A stretch of 36,844 nucleotides of DNA from Candidatus Sulfopaludibacter sp. SbA3. GTDB taxonomy: Bacteria > Acidobacteriota > Terriglobia > Bryobacterales > Bryobacteraceae. This document shows, in pieces, positions 8,478 to 16,443 of this stretch. The number at the start of each line of letters is the position of its first letter. Positions within the stretch are counted from its first letter, which is position 1. Location: contig CAMAVI010000029.1 of assembly GCA_945861625.1 (NCBI GenBank), forward strand, positions 1-36,844. Reading direction: 5' to 3'. The translations under genes and the position numbers were made by a program. Under the pieces are notes generated by a model. The model worked only from the letters and a program-made list of their open reading frames with translations, ran no database searches and was not told where the DNA came from.

Positions 8478-9194
8478 ATGAAGGTCTCCGTCATCCTTCC
8501 CGCCGCTGGTCTGGGGACACGCATGGGCCGCGAAAAATCCGGCATCAGCCGCAAGCAGTTCATGCTGCTCGACGGGGAGCCGATCCTGCTGCACACCATC
8601 CGCAAGTTCACGCACTGCCCATCGGTGTCGGAGATCGTGGTCGCGCTGCGCGCCGAAGACCTGGAGTGGGGCCGCGGCCTGATCCATCAGCAGCATCTCC
8701 CCAAGCCCATCCGTTTCGTCGAGGGTGGTGACAGCCGCCAGCACTCGGTCGAAAACGCGCTGGCCTCGCTGGCGCCCGATACGGATCTGGTCGCCGTGCA
8801 CGACGCCGTGCGGCCTTTCGCGGATTCCGAGTTGGTCGAGAAGGTCATCGCGGAAGCGGCGCACACCGGCGGTGCGATTCTGGGGATCGTTCCCGTGGAC
8901 ACCGTGAAGCGCGTGCACAAGACCAAGATTCGCGACACGCTGCCGCGCGAAAATCTGGTGCTGGCGCAGACTCCGCAAGTATTTCGCTTCGACTTGCTGA
9001 AGCGCGCCTTTGAGAGCGCGCGCCGCGACGGCTTCACCGGCACCGACGAGTCGAGTCTGGTGGAGCGCCTGGACGAAATCGAAGTCAGCGTCGTGATGGG
9101 CAGCGACCGCAACATCAAAATCACGCGGCCGTCGGACATGGAACTGGCGCGGCTGTTCCACGCCGAAGAGATGGCCCGGCAAACGGCCTCGTGA
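8478..9194 (+). CDS. ispD: 2-C-methyl-D-erythritol 4-phosphate cytidylyltransferase
   Basis: IspD joins CTP to methylerythritol phosphate in the MEP pathway of isoprenoid synthesis, in the cytoplasm. The 238 residues start at ATG 8478, which places the nucleotide-binding loop PAAGLGTRMG at residue 8 as in the family; a longer frame from 8322 is not protein-like. Further family landmarks are SRKQF, GGDSRQHSVENAL, VHDAVRPF, LAQTPQVFR, TDESSLVE and GSDRNIKITRPSDM. The length is normal. The ispF start overlaps its stop codon, so the two are translationally coupled. It lies in the usual yacL-ispD-ispF neighbourhood, but separated from the yacL-type gene by two others. Confidence 0.95.
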   Translation: MKVSVILPAAGLGTRMGREKSGISRKQFMLLDGEPILLHTIRKFTHCPSVSEIVVALRAEDLEWGRGLIHQQHLPKPIRFVEGGDSRQHSVENALASLAPDTDLVAVHDAVRPFADSELVEKVIAEAAHTGGAILGIVPVDTVKRVHKTKIRDTLPRENLVLAQTPQVFRFDLLKRAFESARRDGFTGTDESSLVERLDEIEVSVVMGSDRNIKITRPSDMELARLFHAEEMARQTAS

Positions 9195-9688
9195 GCGGCA
9201 TGAGCGTTCCCGATATCCGCACCGGCCTGGGCTGGGACGTGCACCGCATCGCGCCCGGACGGCCTCTCATTTTGGGTGGCGTGACGATTCCTTCCGAGTT
9301 TGGCCTGGACGGGCACTCCGATGCCGACATCCTGCTGCACGCCGTGACCGACGCGCTGCTGGGAGCCGCGGCGCTGGGCGACATCGGCATGCATTTCCCC
9401 GACACGGACCCACAGTGGAAGGGCGCGGCGAGCGCCAAATTTCTGGAGCACGCGGTTGCGCTGGTGAAGCAGGCCGGATTTGCGCTGGTCAATGTGGATA
9501 CGACCGTGATCCTCGAACGGCCCAAGCTCAAGGACTACCGGCTGGCCATCCGCGAGTCTTTGGCGCGGACGCTGGCGCTGCCGCTGGACCGCGTGTCGGT
9601 GAAATTCAAGACGGCCGAGCGCGTGGGGCCCGTGGGCGAAGGCCGCTCGGCGGAAGCACAAGCCATCGTCATGATTACGCGCGGATGA
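9191..9688 (+). CDS. ispF: 2-C-methyl-D-erythritol 2,4-cyclodiphosphate synthase
   Basis: IspF closes the cyclodiphosphate ring in the MEP pathway. The metal-binding DVH appears in GWDVHRI, with HSDADILLHAVTDALLGAAALGDIG downstream supplying the second His and active-site residues (given here as the family signature region, about residues 41-65), and KFKTAERVGPVGEG near the end. The length of 165 residues is normal. The start is either GTG 9191, overlapping the ispD stop as GTGA, or ATG 9200; neither has a Shine-Dalgarno. The overlap argues for coupled translation, so 9191 is given. The gene converges on cca with only 20 bases between the stop codons. Confidence 0.93.
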   Translation: MSGMSVPDIRTGLGWDVHRIAPGRPLILGGVTIPSEFGLDGHSDADILLHAVTDALLGAAALGDIGMHFPDTDPQWKGAASAKFLEHAVALVKQAGFALVNVDTTVILERPKLKDYRLAIRESLARTLALPLDRVSVKFKTAERVGPVGEGRSAEAQAIVMITRG

Positions 9689-9708
9689 GCCCGCGCGCTT
9701 CCATTACC

Positions 9709-11121
9709 TCACGCGCGCGCCAAACCGTGCGCTTCCATGTACGCGCTCAACCACTGCATCGCTTCGTCTTCGGTTGAGAATGCGCCGTCGGCCTGGGCTT
9801 CGTAGGCAGCAGTCGTTACTTCACCGATGTGGACGCCAGGGCGGTCGTTGAAATAGGGGAGCACGTGGCGGCCCAGGATCAGCGGAGGTTGCGGACGCAA
9901 GTTTACGGCCTCGGCCTCGGCGGCGGCGAGAATCCGCGCGGCGGCGGGAGGCAAGCCAGGTTCCAACGGCGGACGCCCGGAAGCGTCTGCTTCAATCACG
10001 CGGATCAGTTGAGTAATGGACGCGGGGGCCAGGCGGATGGCCAAACGGCGCACGGCGCGTGGAGTGATTTCCTGGCCGATGCTGTGATGCGCCAGATGAT
10101 TTTCCACCAAGGGCCCAACTTGGTCGACGATGGCGCTCTTGATTCCGATGCGCTCCAGGAACCCGCGCGCCATGGGTCCGCCGGCGGCTTCGTGACCCCA
10201 GGAAGTCCAACGCATGCGGCCGTCTTTCTCGCGGCGTTCGGTCGTCGGAGGCTTCGCGAAATCGTGGGCCAGAGACGCGAAGAGCAAAACGGCGCGCGCG
10301 TCGCTATCGAGTCGATCGCGCTGAGCAATGCGCGCGGCCTGATCGAGCACAAACATCGTATGCGTGCCGACGTCACCTTCCGGATGCCACTCGGGGTCCT
10401 GCGGCGTGTCGAAGAGAGCCGCGATCTCGGGGAAGTGCACGATCCAGCCGGTGGCCTTCAGGTATGCGGCAATGCGGCCGGGGCGGGTGCTCTTGACGGC
10501 CCACTTCATGAATTCTTCGGCGATGCGCTCGCGGGCGATGGTGGAGTACTCACCGGCAATGGCGCGCGACATTTCCGCGGTGGCCGGGTCAATGGTCAGA
10601 TCGAAGCGGCAGGCGAACTGCATGCCGCGCAGGACGCGCAAGGGGTCTTCGGAAAACGCCTCGCTGGTGGCGCGCAGCACGCGGTTGCGCAGATCGGTCT
10701 GGCCGCCAAAAAAATCGAGGAGTTCGCCGGTCACCGGATCGTAGGCCATGGCGTTGACGGTGAAGTCGCGGCGGCCGGCGGCCTCGCGCGGGGTGATGTC
10801 CGCATCGAAGGTGGCCCGGAAATCGCGATGGCCGGGGCCGGTCTTGCTATCACGGCGGGGCACGCTGAAGTCCCACGTTTCACCCGCGGCTGACAATTTC
10901 ACGACTCCGAAGCTTTTGCCAACCAGGTCCACGGAACCGCGGCCCGCAAGAAACTCAGCCAGCAAATCATAGGAGATGCCGTAGACTTCAATGTCGAAAT
11001 CTTTGGGGTCGAGGCCGAGCAGGGCATCGCGCACGGAGCCGCCCACGACGACCGCGCGGAATCCGGACGCCGTAAGGTCGCGGATGACGCGGTCGAGCGT
11101 GGTGGGGAGGGCGATCGTCAT
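9709..11121 (-). CDS. cca: tRNA nucleotidyltransferase / poly(A) polymerase family with HD domain
   Basis: The 470-residue protein has the class II nucleotidyltransferase head: GGSVRD at 27-32 and the metal-binding DFD at 41-43, followed by RRDFTVNAMA (117-126) and EDPLRVLRGMQFACRF (158-173). All are signatures of CCA-adding enzymes and poly(A) polymerases. A middle segment with HPEGDVGTH leads into an HD phosphohydrolase-like domain (LAHDFAKP, HD at 286-287). The likely role is adding or repairing the tRNA 3' CCA in the cytoplasm. Acidobacterial genomes can carry more than one member, with A-adding and CC-adding activities split, so strict CCA activity is inferred. The start is 25 bases from the start of the divergent PHP gene, so promoters must overlap coding or be very compact. 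Confidence 0.88.
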   Translation of the reverse strand: MTIALPTTLDRVIRDLTASGFRAVVVGGSVRDALLGLDPKDFDIEVYGISYDLLAEFLAGRGSVDLVGKSFGVVKLSAAGETWDFSVPRRDSKTGPGHRDFRATFDADITPREAAGRRDFTVNAMAYDPVTGELLDFFGGQTDLRNRVLRATSEAFSEDPLRVLRGMQFACRFDLTIDPATAEMSRAIAGEYSTIARERIAEEFMKWAVKSTRPGRIAAYLKATGWIVHFPEIAALFDTPQDPEWHPEGDVGTHTMFVLDQAARIAQRDRLDSDARAVLLFASLAHDFAKPPTTERREKDGRMRWTSWGHEAAGGPMARGFLERIGIKSAIVDQVGPLVENHLAHHSIGQEITPRAVRRLAIRLAPASITQLIRVIEADASGRPPLEPGLPPAAARILAAAEAEAVNLRPQPPLILGRHVLPYFNDRPGVHIGEVTTAAYEAQADGAFSTEDEAMQWLSAYMEAHGLARA

Positions 11122-11146
11122 TATTTAGAAGCCATCCTGGTTAAGA

Positions 11147-11917
11147 TTGTACTTGGTCGATATTCACAGCCACGTTTTGTATGGGATGGACGACGGCTCT
11201 AAAACGCTGGAGCAGTCCATCGAAATGCTCAAGATGGCCGTGGCCGCGGGCACCACGGACCTGGTGTGCACGCCTCACGCCAACAGCAACTACACGTTCG
11301 ATCCGGCTGTGATTCACGACCGGCTGCGGGAGCTGGAAGCCGGCATCGCCGGGGCGGTCAAACTATACGCTGGCTGTGACTTCCACCTGAGCTACGACAA
11401 TATTCAGGACGCTATCACGCATCCGCGCAAGTACACCATCAACGGGAATTGCTATCTACTGGTGGAGTTTTCCGACCTGATGATCTTCCGCAACACGGGC
11501 GAGATTTTCGGGCGGCTCCAGGAAGCCGGGATGATTCCCATCATCACGCACCCGGAGCGCAACGCGCTGCTGCAGTTGCGGCTGGAAGAGATTACGCAAT
11601 GGGTGGAAGAGGGCGCGCTGTTGCAGGTGACCGGGCAAAGCCTGACGGGCGATTTCGGGCGCAAGGCGGCGGAGTTCGCGCGGACACTGCTCGACCGGCG
11701 GCTGGTGCATTTCATCGCCAGTGACGGACATGACTTGCAGCACCGTCCACCCAAGATGGACGAAGCACACGCGTGGCTGGTGAAAAACTACGATGAGCGG
11801 CTGGCGAGCTTGTTGTGCGTGGAAAATCCAAGAGCTACGTTGAGCGGGGACCGCGTTCATCTGCCAGGCGAGGACGAATATCCGAAGCCGAAGAAGTGGT
11901 ATCAGGTGTGGCGGTAG
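11147..11917 (+). CDS. PHP-domain phosphatase, CpsB/YwqE tyrosine-phosphatase type
   Basis: This 256-residue protein carries the PHP metal-site residues in order: DIHSH (H7, H9), GMDDG (13-17), TPHANSNY (H44), LLVEFSD (E107), ITHPERN (H135) and SDGHD (D193, H195). The spacing matches the CpsB/CapC/YwqE family of metal-dependent protein-tyrosine phosphatases, which counteract bacterial tyrosine kinases controlling exopolysaccharide export. No kinase or capsule genes are in the window, so the substrate is unknown. The start codon must be TTG (11147, or 11153 giving MVDIHSH), since the next ATG would remove the HSH motif. No Shine-Dalgarno is visible. The gene is divergent from cca with a 25-base gap. 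Confidence 0.85.
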   Translation: MYLVDIHSHVLYGMDDGSKTLEQSIEMLKMAVAAGTTDLVCTPHANSNYTFDPAVIHDRLRELEAGIAGAVKLYAGCDFHLSYDNIQDAITHPRKYTINGNCYLLVEFSDLMIFRNTGEIFGRLQEAGMIPIITHPERNALLQLRLEEITQWVEEGALLQVTGQSLTGDFGRKAAEFARTLLDRRLVHFIASDGHDLQHRPPKMDEAHAWLVKNYDERLASLLCVENPRATLSGDRVHLPGEDEYPKPKKWYQVWR

Positions 11918-11996
11918 GCGCGCTGGGACGGCGGCGGCCCGGCACGGGTTCTTATGCCGGCTGCATGCCAAGCCTGACGTCGCGATGAGTTATGCC

Positions 11997-12020
11997 GGCG
12001 CACGCGAGGGCGCGTGCGCC
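11997..12020. terminator. Perfect 9-bp hairpin between convergent genes
   Basis: GGCGCACGC (11997-12005) and GCGTGCGCC (12012-12020) pair perfectly around a 6-base loop, between the end of the PHP gene and the end of the minus-strand gene at 12049. A second, weaker hairpin (CCGGCA/TGCCGG) lies near 11940-11960. There is no clear U-tract on either side; it may act as a shared transcript end. Confidence 0.4.
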
Positions 12021-12048
12021 ACGTCCGGTGCCTGCCGCACTCAGGGGC

Positions 12049-12549
12049 TTATTGAGGCAGCACGCGGAAGACAGAGGCGGTCTCGACCTTTGGCATCTTC
12101 CATTCGGGATATTTTAGCCACTTGGCCTGGAGCACGGCCCTTTTCTCCCCGGTATCTTCGACCAGCGCCAGTTTGCGTTCAAATAACTGGTCCCCGATCT
12201 TCAGGCGCACCTGGGGATTGCTGACGATGTCTTCCACCCACCGTCGGCCGCGATACGAGGTGATATAGAGGTTGTTGTTATAGACAGCGCACCAAATCGA
12301 CACCGAGTAGGGCAGCATGATCGGGGTCTCGGTTTGAATCTTGATCGTCTTAAAATTGTTGGTGAACGACCAATCGGTGACCGGCGTAGTGACGACTTCC
12401 CCTTTCAGCCACAGCCCGGGCGCGCGGCACGACCAGGATTCCGCACCGGTTGTGCAGTCCCGCGGTTCAAAACCGGTGGCGTGCAGCGTCACCAGCAGCA
12501 AGGCCAGGCAAACGAATACCGCACCAACTATCCTCACGAGTAATTTCAT
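12049..12549 (-). CDS. Membrane-anchored protein with PNPOx/DUF2255-like split barrel (tentative)
   Basis: The start is ATG 12549, set by a perfect AGGAGGT 5 bases upstream; the frame extends to 12657 but without protein character. The 166 residues begin with one hydrophobic helix (about 5-24), which may be a signal anchor or a signal peptide. The C-terminal part (about 55-166) has strands such as KTIKIQTETP, SIWCAVYNNNLYITSYRGRRW and NPQVRLKIGDQLFERKLALV. These resemble flavin-reductase-like split-barrel proteins (pyridoxamine-phosphate-oxidase fold, DUF2255-type). Cofactor binding cannot be judged. The gene is divergent from the cupin gene (193 bases between starts). The family assignment is by resemblance only. 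Confidence 0.6.
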   Translation of the reverse strand: MKLLVRIVGAVFVCLALLLVTLHATGFEPRDCTTGAESWSCRAPGLWLKGEVVTTPVTDWSFTNNFKTIKIQTETPIMLPYSVSIWCAVYNNNLYITSYRGRRWVEDIVSNPQVRLKIGDQLFERKLALVEDTGEKRAVLQAKWLKYPEWKMPKVETASVFRVLPQ

Positions 12550-12741
12550 CACGACCTCCTCAAGTGTCCTAACAGAGAATCCGGCCCGAACGCCGGGAAC
12601 GGATGGAACTTTCCCATTGCCAATTGTACGCCTGAAACGCGGCGGCCGTGAAGGCACTACAATCCGGTCCCATTGACCCGCCCGGCGAACCGTACTACGC
12701 TAGGAAACTGAGTTGATCTCAAACTATTCGTGGAGGGTGAA

Positions 12742-13188
12742 ATGCGATTTTCCGTACTGGCGCTGGCGTTGACGGTATTTGCTGGGATGGCTGTAGGCCA
12801 GTCCGAGGCGGACTTTAAGGCTGCTATGGTTACGACCATGCCGAAAGACATCAAGTGGGTGGAAGGCGCCAACGGCGCGGCAACCGCCGTTCTCGCGGGT
12901 GACCCGAGCAAGCCCGGTATCTATGTGGTGCTGAACAAGTGGCATCCGGGTCATATGAGCCGTCCGCATTTTCACCCGAATGACCGCTTTATTTATGTGA
13001 TCTCGGGAACCTGGTGGGTGGGCGCGGGCAAGAAGTACGCTCCTGAAACCACCAAGCCCATGGGGCCCGGCAGCTATGTGCTTCACACAGGGAAGGGCAT
13101 CCACTACGATGGCGCTAAGGACGGCGAGGCCATCATCGAAATCGTGGGCATCGGGCCGGCGACGGCGACGCCCGCTGAAGAGAAGTAG
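12742..13188 (+). CDS. Secreted cupin-fold protein
   Basis: The start is ATG 12742 with GGAGGG upstream; a GTG 12 bases earlier is less likely. The 148 residues comprise a signal peptide (about 1-18, ending in GMAVG-QSE) and a single cupin domain. The domain has the metal-binding pattern PHFHPNDRFIYVISG (His-x-His then Glu-position replaced by Arg/Phe region) and a second motif around PGSYVLHTGKGIHYDG with the last His. One position normally occupied by Glu is not obvious, so metal binding may differ from classical cupins. It lies 88 bases before the second propeller gene on the same strand, so both may be co-expressed. The substrate is unknown. Confidence 0.75.
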   Translation: MRFSVLALALTVFAGMAVGQSEADFKAAMVTTMPKDIKWVEGANGAATAVLAGDPSKPGIYVVLNKWHPGHMSRPHFHPNDRFIYVISGTWWVGAGKKYAPETTKPMGPGSYVLHTGKGIHYDGAKDGEAIIEIVGIGPATATPAEEK

Positions 13189-13276
13189 ACCTGGAAGCGT
13201 TGACATTGTGGCGTGCAGGGGCAGGGCATGCGTCCGCGCCGCTGCACGTTTGTTTTAAAGAGAGAGGAATCCTCAA

Positions 13277-14368
13277 ATGAAATTCAAATTTTTGAAAGTG
13301 TTCGCGCCGGCAGTGGCGATTGCCGGCATCGCCTTGGGCCAGGCCCAGGCGCCGATTTTTGAACTCGACCCGTCGTGGCCCAAGATTCCCGCCAAGTGGA
13401 AGATGGGCGACGCGTCGAGCATTGCCGTGGATAAGCAGGATCACCTGTGGGTGCTGAGCCGTCCGCGCACGGTGCCCGCGGCCGATGCCGCCAAGGCCGC
13501 GCCTCCGGTGACGGTGTTCGATGCATCTGGCAACTTCATCAAGTCCTGGGGCGGTGATGGCGCGGGCTACGATTGGCCGCAGCGCGAGCACGGCATTCTC
13601 ATCGACGGCAAGGGCAACGTGTGGCTCGCCGGGAACAACTGTATCGGGCGGTCGCTGCCGGGTCTCAAGAACGTGGGTGACGATCAATACCTCAAGTTCA
13701 CGCAGGACGGCAAGTTCCTGTTGCAGGTCGGCAAGCCCAGTGGCAATACGGGCAACGCGGATACCAAGAGTTTCCGCCAGCCGGCGGATGCATCCTATTA
13801 CGCCAAGAACAATGAGGTTTTCGTGGCCGATGGCTATGGCAATCACCGCGTGATCGTGATCGACGCCGATACCGGCGCGTTCAAGCGCATGTGGGGCGCC
13901 TACGGCAATAAGCCGGTGGATAACGCGCCGTGCCCGCCCGTGAGCCTGAAGAGCGTGCCGCCGGGCGATGGCCCGCAGCAGTTCAGCATCGTGCATTCGC
14001 TTCGCGTTTCGAGCGACGGCATGGTGTACGTGGCGGACCGCGAAAACCGCCGCGTGCAGGTGTTCACGGTGGAAGGCAAGTTCGTCAAGCAGGTGATTAA
14101 GCACGATACGCCGTTCGCGCGCAACGTGGCGCTGTCTCCCGATCAGCGGTTCCTGTATGTCGGCGATGAAAAGTCGATTCACGTGTATGACCGCAAGAGC
14201 ATGGATCTTCTGACGACCATCACCGGCGGCGGCCTGATCGGCGGCGGCCACGAAATGCAGACGGATTCCAAGGGCAACCTGTACGTGGCTCTCACCGGAC
14301 GCGGCATGCAGAAGTTGACGTTCAAGGGCCTGGGGCCGGCCAAGGCCACCACGTCCGCTTCCCGCTAG
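13277..14368 (+). CDS. Secreted NHL-type six-bladed beta-propeller protein
   Basis: The start is ATG 13277 with a purine-rich GAGAGAGG Shine-Dalgarno. The 363 residues start with a signal peptide (about 1-24, ending ALGQAQA) and then repeat propeller blades: SSIAVDKQDHLWVLSRP, FDASGNFIKSWGG, GILIDGKGNVWLAG, NNEVFVADGYGNHRVIVID, SSDGMVYVADRENRRVQVF and DQRFLYVGDEKSIHVYD. This fold is shared by NHL-repeat proteins and peptidyl-alpha-hydroxyglycine lyases; no catalytic residues are identified. It belongs to a different subgroup from the two close paralogues at 2162 and 33647. The cupin gene lies just upstream and an RlmA-like methyltransferase starts 15 bases after its stop. Confidence 0.82.
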   Translation: MKFKFLKVFAPAVAIAGIALGQAQAPIFELDPSWPKIPAKWKMGDASSIAVDKQDHLWVLSRPRTVPAADAAKAAPPVTVFDASGNFIKSWGGDGAGYDWPQREHGILIDGKGNVWLAGNNCIGRSLPGLKNVGDDQYLKFTQDGKFLLQVGKPSGNTGNADTKSFRQPADASYYAKNNEVFVADGYGNHRVIVIDADTGAFKRMWGAYGNKPVDNAPCPPVSLKSVPPGDGPQQFSIVHSLRVSSDGMVYVADRENRRVQVFTVEGKFVKQVIKHDTPFARNVALSPDQRFLYVGDEKSIHVYDRKSMDLLTTITGGGLIGGGHEMQTDSKGNLYVALTGRGMQKLTFKGLGPAKATTSASR

Positions 14369-14383
14369 TTATCTTCCTAACGC

Positions 14384-15154
14384 ATGCTGGAGTGCCCGGT
14401 ACGCGATTGCCGCACGGCACTCCAGCGTGAAGACCGCCGCGTTTATTGCCCCGAGGGGCATTCATTCGATGTCGCGCGCAGCGGCTACGTCAATCTTCTC
14501 CAACCACAGGACCGCAAATCTAAACATCCCGGCGATAGCGCCAAAGTTGTCGCGGCGCGCAGGCGTTTGCATGATCGCGGCGTGACGGAGCCGCTGTTGC
14601 GCGGGATCGCAGAGGTGGCCGGTGTGGCGAGCGGCGACGCGGTTCTCGATGCCGGTTGTGGCGATGGATTCTACCTGGGCTCGCTTGCCACCGAGACCGG
14701 ATGCGCTGGGCACGGTGTGGATATCTCGATTCCCGCGATCGACGCCGCTGCGCGGCGTTACCCGGAGTGTGAGTGGATCGTGGCCAATGCCGACCGGTTC
14801 ATTCCTTACGCGGACGCCTCGTTTTCGCTTGTGCTGTCCATCACAGGCCGCATGAACGCGGGCGAATTCCGGCGCGTGCTGACAGATGGCGGACGGCTGC
14901 TGGTGGCGGTCTCCGCTCCGGATGATTTGATCGAATTACGCGGCAAAGGCCGCGATCGCGCGCCACGGACGATCGAAACATTCGCGGATGGGTTCCGGCT
15001 GGCGGATCAACAGCGCGTCACGGCCACGGCGGATCTGGATGCCGCCGGTGTGCAAGACGTACTGGACGCGATTTACCGCCCGCTGCGGTCCCAGCCGGCG
15101 GAGGCCACGAAGGTCACCTTCAGTCTGGATCTGCTGCTGTTTCAGGCTGCGTGA
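14384..15154 (+). CDS. RlmA-like 23S rRNA guanine-N1 methyltransferase
   Basis: The 256 residues fit RlmA-type enzymes, which methylate a guanine in helix 35 of 23S rRNA using SAM. A zinc-binding N-terminus has C4, C9, C22 and H26 with YCPEGHSFD, and is followed by the hallmark SGYVNLLQPQDRKSKHPGDS (33-52). In E. coli RlmA the first pair is CxxC; here it is C-x4-C, a small variation. The SAM-binding loop VLDAGCGDG is at 87-95. The start at ATG 14384 is 15 bases after the propeller stop and has no strong Shine-Dalgarno. The 3' end overlaps the end of the convergent MFS gene by 35 bases. The exact methylated base is inferred from family only. Confidence 0.85.
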   Translation: MLECPVRDCRTALQREDRRVYCPEGHSFDVARSGYVNLLQPQDRKSKHPGDSAKVVAARRRLHDRGVTEPLLRGIAEVAGVASGDAVLDAGCGDGFYLGSLATETGCAGHGVDISIPAIDAAARRYPECEWIVANADRFIPYADASFSLVLSITGRMNAGEFRRVLTDGGRLLVAVSAPDDLIELRGKGRDRAPRTIETFADGFRLADQQRVTATADLDAAGVQDVLDAIYRPLRSQPAEATKVTFSLDLLLFQAA

Positions 15155-16400
15155 TTTCAGCGTCCCGCCGAGAGACAAGAAGGCGGGGCAAGAGAAATAC
15201 GAGGGGCGCCGCGAGCAGCGTCGTCAAGCTGTTGGCTATCACGAGGCTGTTAAAGGCGATGTGGAAGTCGTCGAGGAGCTTGGCGCCGAGCCAGTCGGTG
15301 CCGCCCAGGACCAGATTGCGGACGCTCATCATGAGCGAGAAGCCCATGCCTTCACTGCCGCGGGGCGTGGCGCGAATCGCGAGATCCATCAACGCCAGCT
15401 CGGCGAGATTGAACGCGAATCCGTTCAGGCCGTCGATCCACTGGGCTCTGGCGAATGACGTATAAAACATGTAGCCCAGATTGACGATGGTGGTCGACAA
15501 CAAGCACCAGAACAGCAAGGAGCGCAGGTTCAGCCGTCGGCACATGAACCCGTAACCCACGGAAGCGGCGATGCCGCAGATGCTAGCGACCAATTGTAGA
15601 TAGCCCTGCGTTTCGGTGTTGAGATGCAACTCATTTTGCTGCTTATAAAACAGGACCGTGTTCAGGCCGGGAGCAATGTAAAACAACGCCATCAGGCCCG
15701 ACGCGGCCCACATGCTCCTGGCGGCCGCAATGTTACGGAGTTGCTGACCGGCGTTCTGGAACAGTTCCTGGGAGCTGATGCGGATTCGTTTTTCGTGCAG
15801 GAACAGCAGCGCCGCTGGAACCAGCAGGAACATCACCGCGCCGCAGGTGGCGGCGGTCCAGCCAAAAGCGACGCTGGCCAGGAAGCCCGCCAAGGGTCCG
15901 GCGATCAAGGTGGAAACATTCTGCACGATATTGCGGAGAGCGGTCAGGCGGCCGGAGCCGCTGACTGCCTGGGCCACCTCCACCATGTAGCCGCCCACCA
16001 CCGTGCTGGCCACCACCGTGAACAGGTTGATCACAATGGCTGCCCACAGCAGGTAGTCGTAGCGATGCGGAACAAAGGCGAGCCCGAACCACGAGAGCAC
16101 GGCGAGGGTCGTGCTGATCAGGATGTAGCTGCGGCGGCGGCTGCCGAAGAGCGGGAAAGCGTCGGTGAAGATGCCGGCCAGCGGCTTAAAGTACCAGGCC
16201 AGCGTGGCCCAGAAAAAGAACGCGGCGTTGGCGGCGCGATCGGCGTGCAGCTCGTTCTTAAGAAGATTTTGAAGCGGGATACGCCCCAGTACGGATGTCT
16301 GCGCGAGCGTGGTTGCGAGCACACCCACAACGATGACGATGCCCGCGTGAGTCAGCGATTGACGTTGTTGGGAAGGTTGCGTATCCGTAACCGTGGTCAT
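15120..16400 (-). CDS. MFS transporter, BT1/folate-biopterin-carrier-like
   Basis: The 426-residue inner-membrane carrier has about 12 hydrophobic helices. The segment WYFKPLAGIFTDAFPLFGSRRRSY (given by its ends WYFKP and RRRSY, about residues 68-91) matches the loop between helices 2 and 3 in BT1-type folate/biopterin transporters of the major facilitator superfamily. The N-terminal 18 residues are hydrophilic and the C-terminus is acidic and polar. The substrate cannot be read, and many bacterial BT1-like proteins have unknown cargo. Its end overlaps the convergent RlmA-like gene by 35 bases. A TATACT box lies about 30 bases upstream of the start on the minus strand, so it probably has its own promoter, separate from the S9 peptidase 44 bases upstream. 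Confidence 0.75.
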   Translation of the reverse strand: MTTVTDTQPSQQRQSLTHAGIVIVVGVLATTLAQTSVLGRIPLQNLLKNELHADRAANAAFFFWATLAWYFKPLAGIFTDAFPLFGSRRRSYILISTTLAVLSWFGLAFVPHRYDYLLWAAIVINLFTVVASTVVGGYMVEVAQAVSGSGRLTALRNIVQNVSTLIAGPLAGFLASVAFGWTAATCGAVMFLLVPAALLFLHEKRIRISSQELFQNAGQQLRNIAAARSMWAASGLMALFYIAPGLNTVLFYKQQNELHLNTETQGYLQLVASICGIAASVGYGFMCRRLNLRSLLFWCLLSTTIVNLGYMFYTSFARAQWIDGLNGFAFNLAELALMDLAIRATPRGSEGMGFSLMMSVRNLVLGGTDWLGAKLLDDFHIAFNSLVIANSLTTLLAAPLVFLLPRLLVSRRDAEITQPETAADPD

Positions 16401-16443
16401 GTGCGCTTCACCAAAGCGATTGCCGGCTAGTATACAACAGGGT

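Noticed and set aside
13133-14251. A 372-codon minus-strand open frame opposite the second propeller gene
   Set aside because: No start signal, no domain pattern and opposite a secreted propeller gene with a good Shine-Dalgarno.
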